In this document: positions 1 through 9,531 of the stretch, piece by piece
Layout: every line of letters starts with the position of its first letter
How positions within the stretch are numbered: the stretch's first letter is position 1
Source of the DNA: CAWFGW01 sp963815495
GTDB lineage: Bacteria > Bacteroidota > Bacteroidia > Cytophagales > JAAEPT01
Reading direction: 5' to 3'
DNA length: 64,000 nucleotides
Assembly (NCBI GenBank): GCA_963815495.1
Contig: CAWFGW010000001.1
Coordinates: 1 to 64,000, forward strand
The notes under the pieces: generated by a model
What the model was told of the DNA's origin: nothing
Seen by the model: only the letters and a program-made list of their open reading frames with translations
Database searches by the model: none
Translations under genes and position numbers: made by a program

Positions 1-2242
1 TGATATCTCTGGTGTCCCACACTGCTTGACCTCCATAAGCGTTACTTTCGTAAACTAAATTACCAGATATGTCGGCAATCTTCACTAAGCCATTTTCAGG
101 AACACCATTAATTCCAACCAATCCAGAATACCCTGTTGGTACAGGATTGGGATAAACTTTGACTGGGTCTGCGCAAAGTATTTCATTCGATTCTGTGCTT
201 TCACTTTTGTATGAGGCTACTCCAAAAGCTGTTGCAATAAAGGCTTCTCCTGTTGTAGGGTGGATAGCTATGTCAAGTATTTCGTTGGAAAGAAGCGGAC
301 TGTTTTCACTAGTAAAATGGTGAATTTCTTCGGTCCCATCTTCATTAACTACCCATACCCCATTGTCAGTTGAAATCCATTTTCTATTAGCCCCGTCAAC
401 CGTAATTCCTTTAATAACTAAGTTTTCAAGCAAGTATCTACCATCTATAATGGGTCTATCAAGTTTGAATTCTGTCATTTTATTTTCATTTTTTATTATT
501 ACAATACCTTCATCCGTTCCTACCCATACATCTCCCTTTTTGTCAATTTCAACGTAAGTGGGAGTTCTATTAAAGAGGTCACTTTTAGAAAATGTTTGTT
601 TTAATACTCCCTCATCTGTAATTGCCAAAATTGAAGTTTCAGGAGTTATCTCACCTTTTGATAATGCCCAGATATTGTTATCAGGGTCAAATTTAATATG
701 ACTTATTTGTTTACCCTTATCGCTTGATAACTTAAATCCTGACCAAGTACCATCTGCATTGATATGATATAATTGATCGTTATTACCTGAAAGGTAGTTT
801 GTGAACCAAACATCCCCATTTCTATCCGTTTCAACTGTAGGCACTCTTGCTCTGATGTAGGATTTATTTAAAGGACTAATGAATGGGGTAGATGCGGTGT
901 TTACGATGGTACCATCGTAATAAACATGGTATTCACCTTTTTTATTAAGCATTATTAAACCATGAGTGTATGATGATATATAAATTTCATCTCTATTGTC
1001 ATGATAGGCTGCATCTGTTATATCAAAAGCTTCGGGTGACCATCGTGATCCAATATAGGTTTCCCAGCCACTGTCGTAGTTATGTGTATAGTATCCGCCA
1101 TCACTATAGGATGGAGATAATATGTTACCAGAATATCCTCCACTGAGCACAAAAATTTCACCATTAACATACTCAATATTAAATGCATTAGGTCTATAAG
1201 GACCATTTGGATTGAGGTAATTAAACGTACCGTCACTTGCTTTCTGAAAAAAACCTAGGTCATAGTCTACGATATACTCATTGTTTTTTGAATCAATAAA
1301 TAAATAACCAGGCTCAGAAAAAATAGGGTCCGTTTTTCGGTCAATAATATTTCCATAATTATCGGCTATTGCAAAGTCTTCATAAACCTCCGATGAAGCA
1401 TAAATAGCACTATTTTTTGAGAATAGTCCAAAAGATTTATCAGTAGGGTCAATTGGGCTTTTGATTCTGTTCCATGATGTGCTATCTCGTTTAAAAAGTC
1501 GGTTTTGGATATCGCTTAGAGCAAAAATTTCTCCATTAACTTCTGCTATATTAATTACTTCACCAACCTGTTCTTTTTTATTAGAAAAGTTAGATTGAGT
1601 ACTGTCAATCAAAAACCATTCAGAGAAGTCAATTAAATTTTTGGAATTTAACGAAGCGACAATGATACCGACACTAGTAGCAAGAAATAAGGAGTCTTGA
1701 TTATCAAATTTACTTACTAGTGATTGATTAACTTTTAATACATCGCCAGCTAATGTTAGGTTTTTATAGGTCTCTTTTATACTTGGATTGACCACATCTA
1801 TTTTCACTACACCAAAATCTGTTGATAAAAACACAAAGTCTTCATATTCCTCAATATGATTAATGCTTTTTGTTCCTAATATATTTTGTGCCCTCTTAAT
1901 ACTACTTATGTTATAAATAATGCCATTTTTCAATAAATCAAGATCACCGTTAGCGTAACCAATTACAATAACTCCATGACGTTTATTGTAACCTATAGCG
2001 CTGAAGTGATTATCACTTAAGCCATCTACTTTTGATAGCTTAGATAAAGATTTAGAATTTAAATCATAGGTAAACATACCATATCTACATGCTACATAGA
2101 GTTTTTCATCATGTTCGATAACTCCAATACAAGAGTTGTATGAACTATGTATTTGCCATTCTCCTATTGCTAAATTTTGAGCAAATCCAGCACTATGTAT
2201 TAGTAACAAAAGAAAGAGAATTACTATGTTTTTGATTTTCAT
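1..2242 (-). CDS. porZ: PorZ-like T9SS-associated beta-propeller protein (3' end outside window)
   Basis: The reading frame is open from an ATG at 2242 to the window edge, giving 747 codons and lacking only a short C-terminus. It starts with a signal peptide (MKIKNIVILF, cleaved near AGFAQN). The mature start has the PorZ-like pattern GEWQIHSSYNS, then LSKVDGLSD. Propeller-type strands follow, such as VWVGTDEGIVIIKN and KWISTDNGVWVVN near residues 540-640. The C-terminus resembles a T9SS sorting domain (VKVYPNPVPTGYSG, then AVWDTRD). In Porphyromonas gingivalis PorZ is a surface component of the type IX attachment complex that supplies anionic LPS to cargo. That role is inferred here from architecture and from the many T9SS substrates in the window. 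It starts 26 bp after tdk and is probably cotranscribed. A generic two-component-propeller protein is the alternative. Confidence 0.82.
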   Translation of the reverse strand, partial: MKIKNIVILFLLLLIHSAGFAQNLAIGEWQIHSSYNSCIGVIEHDEKLYVACRYGMFTYDLNSKSLSKLSKVDGLSDNHFSAIGYNKRHGVIVIGYANGDLDLLKNGIIYNISSIKRAQNILGTKSINHIEEYEDFVFLSTDFGVVKIDVVNPSIKETYKNLTLAGDVLKVNQSLVSKFDNQDSLFLATSVGIIVASLNSKNLIDFSEWFLIDSTQSNFSNKKEQVGEVINIAEVNGEIFALSDIQNRLFKRDSTSWNRIKSPIDPTDKSFGLFSKNSAIYASSEVYEDFAIADNYGNIIDRKTDPIFSEPGYLFIDSKNNEYIVDYDLGFFQKASDGTFNYLNPNGPYRPNAFNIEYVNGEIFVLSGGYSGNILSPSYSDGGYYTHNYDSGWETYIGSRWSPEAFDITDAAYHDNRDEIYISSYTHGLIMLNKKGEYHVYYDGTIVNTASTPFISPLNKSYIRARVPTVETDRNGDVWFTNYLSGNNDQLYHINADGTWSGFKLSSDKGKQISHIKFDPDNNIWALSKGEITPETSILAITDEGVLKQTFSKSDLFNRTPTYVEIDKKGDVWVGTDEGIVIIKNENKMTEFKLDRPIIDGRYLLENLVIKGITVDGANRKWISTDNGVWVVNEDGTEEIHHFTSENSPLLSNEILDIAIHPTTGEAFIATAFGVASYKSESTESNEILCADPVKVYPNPVPTGYSGLVGINGVPENGLVKIADISGNLVYESNAYGGQAVWDTRDI

Positions 2243-2268
2243 GTATTAGAAACTTTTTAGCATTGTAT

Positions 2269-2841
2269 TTATTGTGTTTGTAAGAAGCATTTTCTGCAGC
2301 GTGGTTCGTATAATTCGCTTCCACCAATAACTATTCTTTTGGGGGACAATGTTTTTTTTCTAGAAGTATGAGTAGACGGGTTTTCACAAAGAGCGCACTT
2401 TCCTTTTTTTACTTGTACTTTTTGAGCCAAGGCCATGAGATTGGCAAGGGTGGTGAAAGGGGTGCCTTTGTAATCCAAATTTAATCCGCTAATGATAATC
2501 TTTTTTCCAGAATCTGCGATTTTAACCACTTCTTGAGCAATTGATTCATGAAAAAATTGTGCTTCATCAATTCCAATAACATCGTTACTTTCACTAAGTT
2601 TTGAAATTTCTTCTACTGCGTCTAATGCATAAGCAGTAAATGTTGAGTTATCATGTGAAACCACTTGTGTTTTATGATATCGATCATCAATTGCTGGTTT
2701 AATACAGATTACTTTCAGCCCGTCCTTTTGATATTTTTTTAATTGAATTATCAATTCTTCGGTTTTACCAGAGAACATTGGGCCAGTGATTACTTCGATG
2801 AAACCACTATTGTTAGATAATTCAGCAAATTGATTTGACAT
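2269..2841 (-). CDS. tdk: Thymidine kinase (type II)
   Basis: This 190-residue protein phosphorylates thymidine to dTMP with ATP in the cytoplasmic salvage pathway. The P-loop GPMFSGKTEELI lies at residues 20-31, and the Walker B/lasso entry is IGIDEAQFF near residue 90. Four zinc-binding cysteines are visible: a KCALC pair near residue 150 and a CRKC pair near the C-terminus. The length is normal for bacterial type II enzymes. The ATG at 2841 follows a good -7 element by a few bases. porZ follows 26 bp downstream on the same strand. Confidence 0.96.
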   Translation of the reverse strand: MSNQFAELSNNSGFIEVITGPMFSGKTEELIIQLKKYQKDGLKVICIKPAIDDRYHKTQVVSHDNSTFTAYALDAVEEISKLSESNDVIGIDEAQFFHESIAQEVVKIADSGKKIIISGLNLDYKGTPFTTLANLMALAQKVQVKKGKCALCENPSTHTSRKKTLSPKRIVIGGSELYEPRCRKCFLQTQ

Positions 2842-2848
2842 ACTAACT

Positions 2849-2856
2849 CAAATTTA
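2849..2856 (-). promoter_or_regulatory. Bacteroidota -7 promoter element for tdk
   Basis: Read on the minus strand this is TAAATTTG, a match to the Bacteroidota housekeeping -7 consensus TAnnTTTG. It ends seven bases before the tdk ATG, so the transcript would have an almost absent leader. No well-spaced TTTG at -33 was seen, so the assignment is moderate. Confidence 0.5.
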
Positions 2857-2899
2857 TATAATTTCGGACGTCTTTCGGTATCAAAACAAATTAACTCCC

Positions 2900-3853
2900 A
2901 TGTCTTTTAAGCTAAATAAAAAAGCGATTGAAAATTATTCTACCACTTTGTCGAATTTAATTTTAAATCAAGCCTTCTACACGCGAGACTTTTTGGGGGG
3001 CAACGAGATAAATAAGCTCACTGAAACACCGCAGATTAATATACTCATTTTAAAGATATTATTTGAGAAATGGAATATGGAAGCTGAAAAATTGAGAAGT
3101 AAGTATTTTGATTTTTCTCATCCAGATGTTGTTCATGCATTACAGGTATTTAAAAACAAATTATCACACCACATAAAAATTGACAAAGAAACATTTGCAC
3201 CTTTATTAGAAGAGGCAATAAAAGGGACTTTGTCTTTAATTTTTGAACCGCGAAAGGCAGTTATTAATTTATTTTTATATGATGTGTCAAATTATAAAGA
3301 ACAACTTAAATTTTTGAAAGTGCATCCGCAAATGGTCAAAGCATTGTTAGAAATCAAAGACGCAAACATTGAAGAGTTACATGCAGTAGTAAACACTTGG
3401 GAAAATTTTACTAAACCTCAAGAAATTTTAGAGCAAACTTCTGTAATACATAAAGGGATTATTGAAGACTTTGTTTTAGATGAAGTAGATCAAACAGTTA
3501 TTCTTCCAAAGAAAACAGAAAAACCATTAAGTACTGAAGAAATAAAAACGGTTAATGATGCCTTTTCTGATGACAAATCTGGTGTTCAGAATTTAGCTTC
3601 TCAGTTTCAGGAAAAACAAAAAATGAACTCACTTCAAAAAGGTATTAGTATCAATCAGCGGTATGTTTTTATTAAAGAACTTTTTAATGGTGAAGCGGAT
3701 GATTATAATAGGTTTATAGCTAAAATCGATACAATTCAATCTTTTGAAGAGGCTGATTCATTCATCAAAACTGAAATAATTCCGCAATATAATTGGTCAG
3801 AAAATGAAGCGGAGCAAAAAGCATTTTATCAATTGCTGGCCAAAAAATATTAA
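2900..3853 (+). CDS. Conserved Bacteroidota protein of unknown function
   Basis: This 317-residue protein has no signal peptide and no membrane segment, so it is probably cytoplasmic. The N-terminal two thirds look mostly helical (FYTRDFLGGNEINKL, LQVFKNKLSHHIKI). The C-terminus has a charged linker (about 215-250), then a compact tail with INQRYVFIKELFNGEADDY and PQYNW. I recognise this tail as typical of an uncharacterised family in this phylum, but know no assigned function. The ATG at 2900 is divergent from tdk, 58 bp away. Its end lies 7 bp from the end of convergent rodA. No catalytic motif was seen. Confidence 0.8.
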   Translation: MSFKLNKKAIENYSTTLSNLILNQAFYTRDFLGGNEINKLTETPQINILILKILFEKWNMEAEKLRSKYFDFSHPDVVHALQVFKNKLSHHIKIDKETFAPLLEEAIKGTLSLIFEPRKAVINLFLYDVSNYKEQLKFLKVHPQMVKALLEIKDANIEELHAVVNTWENFTKPQEILEQTSVIHKGIIEDFVLDEVDQTVILPKKTEKPLSTEEIKTVNDAFSDDKSGVQNLASQFQEKQKMNSLQKGISINQRYVFIKELFNGEADDYNRFIAKIDTIQSFEEADSFIKTEIIPQYNWSENEAEQKAFYQLLAKKY

Positions 3854-3860
3854 TGAAGGA

Positions 3861-5255
3861 TTAACCACGTGCTAATATTTGATTTCTATGCATGTCTAGT
3901 TTTAGGAATATAAATAAAAGTATTGTGAAAGACCAAAGTGATGAACCACCATAACTAAAAAAAGGCAATGGGATTCCAATTACAGGAAAAAGACCAATAG
4001 TCATTCCAATGTTGACTGTAAAGTGGAAAAATAATATTGAAGCTACTGCATAGCCGTATGTTCGAGCGAACTTAGATTTTTGTCGTTCTGCTAAAGAGAC
4101 TAATCGAGTTAATAAAGCAACATACAGGCTAATAACCACTAGACTACCAATCCAACCATGTTCTTCACCAATTGTACAGAAAATAAAATCTGTATGTTGT
4201 TCGGGGACAAAGTCAAATTTCGTTATGGTCCCCTTCATAAACCCTTTACCCCAAGCCCCTCCCGAGCCAATCGCAATTTTTGATTGTGATATATTCCATC
4301 CCGGACCTTTAATCATTTCAGAAAGTTGTTTTTTATTAGTGTATATTTCAGAACTTAAATCTTTATATTCCTGAGTATCTGGAGTTAAAGTTAATAGTTC
4401 TTTTTTGTCTTCTTTGATGTTTTCTTCTAACCGATCCATTTCGCCTAAGAGAACAACTATCCGCATGCGTTGATGGTCTTGAAGTACATTGTGAAAAAAG
4501 AAGTCTGTTCCAAATACAGCAATTAAAATAGTGATCATCACTGTAAAAGTCATCATTACATTTCGCATGTTTCTTCGCAATAAAATACCCGCAATCAAAG
4601 CAATTACAGCAACAACTGCGGCTACATATATAGCACCAAAAATTAGTGTTAGAACAAATATTGCTACTCCTACTATCCCTAATATTGGAATCAGTGGATT
4701 TAACCCATCGGCATACATCACAATAATGAAACTTGAGAATACTAATGCAGAACCTGTGTCTGGTTGTAATAAAACTAATATGGCAGGGAAAAATATGAGC
4801 CCCAAAAGCGTAGCGAAATCTCGGTTTAATTCATATTTAATCTTCTTTAAATCAACCATTTTTGCAAAAATCAATGCGACTCCGATTTTTGCAAATTCAG
4901 CAGGTTGAATGCTCATCGATCCTATTTTTATCCAAGATTTGTTTCCGTTTATTTCCGTTCCTAAAGGAGTTAATACCAAAAAAAGGAGCAAGATGCATAG
5001 AGCGTAGACAATCCATGGAATAGAAAAATAGAACTTGAAATCGATAATAAGAATAATGATAATTGTAATGGTTGATACAATAAGCCAAAGAAATTGGGTT
5101 CCCGCTTTATTTTCTAATATGGCAAAAGCGCTTTGGTCAACTTCTGGACTGTAAATAGCAGCATAGATATTTAACCAACCAAACACAGCTAAGGTGATGA
5201 ATAGAAAAACTGTTATCCAGTCTAAATCTTTAAATATGGATGTTTCAGAGCGCAC
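3861..5255 (-). CDS. rodA: Rod-shape glycosyltransferase RodA (SEDS family)
   Basis: RodA polymerises glycan strands from lipid II during cell elongation, working with PBP2 (mrdA) in the inner membrane. The 464-residue protein has many hydrophobic segments and SEDS hallmarks: INGNKSWIKIGSMSIQPAEF near 102-121, LQPDTGSALVF near 163, and QSKIAIGSGGAWGKGF followed by FVPEQHTDFIFC near 324-360. The start is GTG: its G is the last base of the mrdA stop TAG, so the genes overlap by one base and are probably translationally coupled. A charged segment of about 40 residues (275-317) lies between GEMD and GPGW in the extracytoplasmic loop that carries the catalytic aspartate in characterised RodA. It looks longer than in RodA proteins I know. 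Confidence 0.95.
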   Translation of the reverse strand: MRSETSIFKDLDWITVFLFITLAVFGWLNIYAAIYSPEVDQSAFAILENKAGTQFLWLIVSTITIIIILIIDFKFYFSIPWIVYALCILLLFLVLTPLGTEINGNKSWIKIGSMSIQPAEFAKIGVALIFAKMVDLKKIKYELNRDFATLLGLIFFPAILVLLQPDTGSALVFSSFIIVMYADGLNPLIPILGIVGVAIFVLTLIFGAIYVAAVVAVIALIAGILLRRNMRNVMMTFTVMITILIAVFGTDFFFHNVLQDHQRMRIVVLLGEMDRLEENIKEDKKELLTLTPDTQEYKDLSSEIYTNKKQLSEMIKGPGWNISQSKIAIGSGGAWGKGFMKGTITKFDFVPEQHTDFIFCTIGEEHGWIGSLVVISLYVALLTRLVSLAERQKSKFARTYGYAVASILFFHFTVNIGMTIGLFPVIGIPLPFFSYGGSSLWSFTILLFIFLKLDMHRNQILARG

Positions 5256-7063
5256 TATTTTACAGGTATAAAGGCTTGTTCAACAATTCGTTTTTCTTTT
5301 GCAAGGTCTGAGATTTCACCCGTTAAATATTTTTCAATCATTAAGCTTGCAATTGGAGCCGCCCATGTGCCTCCAAAACCAGCATTTTCTACATATACTG
5401 ATATTGCAATTTGGGGATTATCTTTTGGTGCAAAGGCAACAAAAACAGAGTGGTCTTCTCCATGTGGGTTTTCAGCGGTACCTGTTTTTCCACAAACAAC
5501 AATATCTTTTAGAAAAGCTCTTCTAGCTGTACCGTTGGAAATTACCGCTTCCATGGCGTCAATAATTACATCAAAATGTTTTTCTTCAATTCCAACAGAT
5601 ATTTTTTGTCTAAACTCAGGCCGAAGCGTGTCCGTTGTGCCAATTCCTTTAATTAAATGAGGCCTAATATAATATCCTTTATTTGCGATAATTGCTGAGA
5701 AATTAGCCATTTGGAGCGGAATAACTAATAGCTCTCCTTGGCCAATGGCATTAGATATAATTGTAGAAGCTTTCCATCCCTTGTCACCATAATAACGGTC
5801 ATAGTAACTATTTGAGGGCACAAATCCACCTTTTTCATGAGAAATATCACTACCTAGTTTATGACCTAAACCAAACTTGAGGACATAATTTCTCCAGTTA
5901 TCAAAGCCAATTTCTGCATCTTCTTCTGCATCTCTAGAGACTCCACGTTGTAAAAGTCGTTTATACATTTTCGCGAAATACCAGTTTGATGACCGCCTGA
6001 TAGCATCATGAATAGTGTAATAACCTGCTGGTGAATGATCACCCATGTTAGGGTAGCGATCCACATATATTGATTGGTTTTTTGTCACTAATCCTTCTTC
6101 TAATAATATAGCAGCCTGTAATAATTTAAAAATTGAACCCGGTGGGTAGCCAGCATTTGTTGCTCTATCAAATAATGGTTTTAATGAGTCACGTAATAGA
6201 ACGCTATAGTTTTGGGAATATAGTCGACCCGTTAATAAGTTTGGGTCATACGAAGGGCTTGAGATAATAGACAGAATTTCACCAGTTTTAGGTTCAATCG
6301 CCACAATACTTCCAACCTTATTCTTCATCAATAACTCACCATATTGTTGAAGTTCAATGTCTATCGTAGAAATTAGGTTTGTTCCGGGTTCAGGTAAGGA
6401 GTCAAATTTCCCCTCATTATAAGGTCCTTGCTCAATGCCTTTTACATTAACCATTACAAATTTTGCTCCTCGCTTGCCTCTTAGTTCTTTTTCATATGAA
6501 GCCTCAATACCACTTTTTCCAACAAAATCACCTTGTTTATAATACTGAGTAGTATCTTGATTTAGAGCATTTTTACTTATTTCTGCAATATATCCCAGAG
6601 AATTGGCCAATGTTGCATAGGGGTATGACCGTACAACTCTAGGGGCAAAATGAAAGCCACGAAAGTAAAACCGATCTTCCATTGAATGGTATTCCTCATT
6701 CGATATTTGTTTCAGAAACGGCATGGGTTTATTGACAGCTAGGCCTGAAATACTATTCATTATGCTATCAAATTCTGAAATGGAAATATTAAGTAGATGA
6801 CAAAAAAGAGTAGTATCTTCAACATGGGCTTTGTTTTTGACCACCATCAAATCAAAGACCGGGATATTCTGAACAATGATTTTTTCATTCCTGTCGTAAA
6901 TAATTCCACGATAGGGGTAAATAGGTATTCTTCGTACAGTATTGTCTTTTGCTGCTAACTTATACTTTGACTCGATGACTTGTAAGGAAAAAAGTTTGAT
7001 GAGAAATATGATTGCTACAAGAAAAAATACGAATTGAATAATATGTTTTTTGTTGTCATTCAT
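5255..7063 (-). CDS. mrdA: Penicillin-binding protein 2, elongation transpeptidase
   Basis: This class B PBP crosslinks peptidoglycan with RodA in the elongasome. It has one N-terminal membrane anchor (residues 9-25), a dimerisation region opening with IPIYPYRGIIYDRN near 46-59, and the transpeptidase domain. The active-site motifs are all present: SIFK with nucleophile Ser310, SSN at 358-360, and KTG at 526-528. The length (602 residues) is normal. The ATG overlaps the mreD stop by four bases (ATGA), and the stop overlaps the rodA GTG by one base, so the operon is tightly coupled. Confidence 0.96.
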   Translation of the reverse strand: MNDNKKHIIQFVFFLVAIIFLIKLFSLQVIESKYKLAAKDNTVRRIPIYPYRGIIYDRNEKIIVQNIPVFDLMVVKNKAHVEDTTLFCHLLNISISEFDSIMNSISGLAVNKPMPFLKQISNEEYHSMEDRFYFRGFHFAPRVVRSYPYATLANSLGYIAEISKNALNQDTTQYYKQGDFVGKSGIEASYEKELRGKRGAKFVMVNVKGIEQGPYNEGKFDSLPEPGTNLISTIDIELQQYGELLMKNKVGSIVAIEPKTGEILSIISSPSYDPNLLTGRLYSQNYSVLLRDSLKPLFDRATNAGYPPGSIFKLLQAAILLEEGLVTKNQSIYVDRYPNMGDHSPAGYYTIHDAIRRSSNWYFAKMYKRLLQRGVSRDAEEDAEIGFDNWRNYVLKFGLGHKLGSDISHEKGGFVPSNSYYDRYYGDKGWKASTIISNAIGQGELLVIPLQMANFSAIIANKGYYIRPHLIKGIGTTDTLRPEFRQKISVGIEEKHFDVIIDAMEAVISNGTARRAFLKDIVVCGKTGTAENPHGEDHSVFVAFAPKDNPQIAISVYVENAGFGGTWAAPIASLMIEKYLTGEISDLAKEKRIVEQAFIPVK

Positions 7064-7587
7064 CGTCTTCTTCTTTCAGTGTAGAAAAAATATTGAATAA
7101 CTAATATGCTAACATACGTAAAGAGCGTACTGACTATGACTTTTAAAAGGGTGTTCCAAAAGTATTGGGCGTTAAAAGTTTGAATAAAAAACAGAGTTGA
7201 ATGATGTATAAATACCATAACAAGGGTATAAATCGAAAACCACGAAAAACCAACAGAGGAAATAGTTATACTTTGTATATTTTCTAATCCACTTTGAGGG
7301 TTAAGTGCCTTAATAATGTAGGGTCTTAAAAATAAAATTAAGACACAGGCTGCTGCATTTATGCCAGCAGTATTGTAGAATATATCCATGATAGAGCCTG
7401 CTAGAAACGCAATAGACATCGCTGCAACTCTGCCTAAACCAATAGGTAATTGCAATAAAAAAAGGACGTAAACAAAACAAAAACCTAAACCACTAAAGAT
7501 TACAAAATCCTGACTGATGATTACAATTTGTAATATTGTTAAGCCAATAAATTGAATAAGAGATGATATATACGGGTTTTGTTTCAC
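7060..7587 (-). CDS. mreD: Rod shape-determining protein MreD
   Basis: This 175-residue, very hydrophobic protein has about five membrane segments and ends in a basic tail (TERRRR). It sits between mreC and mrdA in the standard order. MreD is an inner-membrane elongasome component that helps connect MreC and MreB with the synthases. It overlaps both neighbours by 4 bp (ATGA junctions). MreD sequences are poorly conserved, so the call rests on size, topology and position. Confidence 0.9.
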   Translation of the reverse strand: MKQNPYISSLIQFIGLTILQIVIISQDFVIFSGLGFCFVYVLFLLQLPIGLGRVAAMSIAFLAGSIMDIFYNTAGINAAACVLILFLRPYIIKALNPQSGLENIQSITISSVGFSWFSIYTLVMVFIHHSTLFFIQTFNAQYFWNTLLKVIVSTLFTYVSILVIQYFFYTERRRR

Positions 7588-8417
7588 TGGTTATCTAAGA
7601 AACTTTCTTCTAGTTTTTTTCTTTCAATAATACGTTTTCCTTTAGCGATATAGACGTAGTATAGATTACTGAAGTCTGTAGCAAAATCAATTTTTATTTC
7701 GTGAAATGACTCGTGTCTAGGAGTATTAATTTCTTTTACTTTTCCTATTTTGATTCCCTCTGGAAAAACCGAGTTATAACCTGATGTTACAACTTGTTCA
7801 CCTTCGTTGACTTTTATATGACGTGGAACATAGGTTAATAATCCAGTTTTAAAATTTTTCCCATCCCAAGTTGTGGCACCCAATGTTTTATTACTTTCTA
7901 ATTGACTAGAAATTTTGCAGTCTGTATGTAGCATAGACATGACCGTGGCATAATGATCTGAAACCGCTATAACTTGGCCTACAACACCACTAGTTCCTAA
8001 CACGCCCATTCCCTTCTCTACACCATCCTTTCTCCCAATATTTAAGGTGATATAGTTTTCAAGATTGGTTATAGAATTGTTAATTACTTTGGCTGGAAGG
8101 TATTCAAACTGATCTAAGAAAGCCTCGTTGACATCCGCTAAGAATTTCTTCTCACCTAACTCTTGCGCTGCAAGTAATTTTTTTCGCAACTCTGCGTTTT
8201 CTTGCACCAGGTTGTCATTTTGAGTACGCAATACAAAATAGTCGTTTACTGAGGAGGTAAATGAATACACGGTTCCTGACAAAGCATTTGAAGAGTTAAA
8301 AAAAGCCGCACTGTGGTATTTGTTATTTCTTACAATTAAAGTGAAGCATACTACCTCTAGTAATAAGAAAAAAATAAATACTCTGAATTTGTATAGTAGC
8401 TCGTATAACCTATACAT
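7584..8417 (-). CDS. mreC: Rod shape-determining protein MreC
   Basis: This 277-residue protein has one N-terminal membrane segment (about 13-30), a periplasmic coiled coil (QNDNLVQENAELRKKLLA, about 65-82) and the MreC beta-barrel region with LGTSGVVGQV and TSGYNSVFPEGIKIGKV. MreC is the periplasmic scaffold that activates PBP2-RodA. The ATG at 8417 lies 4 bp after the mreB stop. The C-terminus overlaps mreD by 4 bp. Confidence 0.95.
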   Translation of the reverse strand: MYRLYELLYKFRVFIFFLLLEVVCFTLIVRNNKYHSAAFFNSSNALSGTVYSFTSSVNDYFVLRTQNDNLVQENAELRKKLLAAQELGEKKFLADVNEAFLDQFEYLPAKVINNSITNLENYITLNIGRKDGVEKGMGVLGTSGVVGQVIAVSDHYATVMSMLHTDCKISSQLESNKTLGATTWDGKNFKTGLLTYVPRHIKVNEGEQVVTSGYNSVFPEGIKIGKVKEINTPRHESFHEIKIDFATDFSNLYYVYIAKGKRIIERKKLEESFLDNQ

Positions 8418-8421
8418 TAAA

Positions 8422-9450
8422 TTAAACCATTAATACAGCTCGGAAAGCATGAAGATCTTTCAATGTAGCTCCTGTTCCTCTGACTACAGCACGAAGAGGG
8501 TCTTCAGCTACATTAATAGGAAGCTTAGTTTTTAAAGAAAGACGTTTATCAAGACCTCTTAAAAGAGCACCACCACCAGTCAAGTGAATACCATTGTCGT
8601 AAATGTCTGCAGATAGTTCGGGAGGAGAAATCTCTAGTGCCTTAAGGACAGCTTCTTCAATTTTTGAAATGGATTTATCAAGAGCAAAAGCAATTTCAGA
8701 ATAAGATACTTTGATTACTTTTGGTATACCGGTCATTAAATCACGACCTCGTATTTCATAATCCTCTGGAGGATTATCTAACTCAGTCATTGCTGCACCA
8801 ACTTCAATTTTAATTTTTTCAGCCGAACGCTCACCAATTAATAAATTATGCTGGCGTCTCATGTAGTCAAGTATGTCTTTATTGAAGACATCACCCGCCA
8901 CACGGACAGATTGTTCACAAACTATTCCAGAAAGAGCAATCACAGCAATTTCTGTTGTTCCTCCACCAATATCTACAATCATTGAACCGATTGGTCTTTC
9001 AATATCAATTCCTAATCCTATCGCTGCAGCAATAGGCTCATGGATCATATATACTTCCTTGGCGCCAGCATGTTCTGCAGAGTCACGAACCGCTCTTTTT
9101 TCTACTTCCGTAATTCCAGATGGAATACAAATCACCATTCGGTGAGAGGGCTGAAAGAGGCGTCTTTTGTCACCATCAATCATTTTAATCATTCCCTTAA
9201 TCATGAGCTCTGCGGCTTGAAAATCGGCAATAACTCCATCTTTGAGGGGACGAATGGTTTTGATGTTTTCGTGGGTTTTTTCATGCATTTGCATCGCTTC
9301 CCGACCAATTGCAAGTACTTTGTTGGTGATTTTGTCCATGGCAATAATAGAAGGCTCATCAACAACTATTTTATCTTTACTGATAATTAGTGTGTTTGCT
9401 GTGCCTAAGTCTATTGCGATGTCGCTGGTAAAGAAATCAAATAAACCCAT
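8422..9450 (-). CDS. mreB: Cell shape actin MreB
   Basis: This 342-residue actin homologue forms membrane-associated filaments that orient lateral wall synthesis. The nucleotide-binding signatures are intact: DLGTANTLI near residue 14 (phosphate 1), DIGGGTTEIAVI near 165 (phosphate 2) and LTGGGALLRGLD near 290 (adenosine). The N-terminus MGLFDFF can act as a hydrophobic membrane-contacting segment. It is the first cell-shape gene of the run and begins 81 bp after purH, an order often seen in this phylum. No clear TAnnTTTG element lies in the 81-bp spacer, so read-through from purH is likely. Confidence 0.97.
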   Translation of the reverse strand: MGLFDFFTSDIAIDLGTANTLIISKDKIVVDEPSIIAMDKITNKVLAIGREAMQMHEKTHENIKTIRPLKDGVIADFQAAELMIKGMIKMIDGDKRRLFQPSHRMVICIPSGITEVEKRAVRDSAEHAGAKEVYMIHEPIAAAIGLGIDIERPIGSMIVDIGGGTTEIAVIALSGIVCEQSVRVAGDVFNKDILDYMRRQHNLLIGERSAEKIKIEVGAAMTELDNPPEDYEIRGRDLMTGIPKVIKVSYSEIAFALDKSISKIEEAVLKALEISPPELSADIYDNGIHLTGGGALLRGLDKRLSLKTKLPINVAEDPLRAVVRGTGATLKDLHAFRAVLMV

Positions 9451-9531
9451 GTGTGTTGCTTAAAGTGCTTAGTCCCTATTTCATGAAATTTACGAATTAG
9501 TTTCACAAAAGGGAGCGTATGTTTGTTTTTT

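Noticed and set aside
4531..4908. 125-codon plus-strand frame inside rodA
   Set aside because: It is antisense to a fully conserved rodA; its Thr/Ile/Ala-rich composition is that of a shadow frame.
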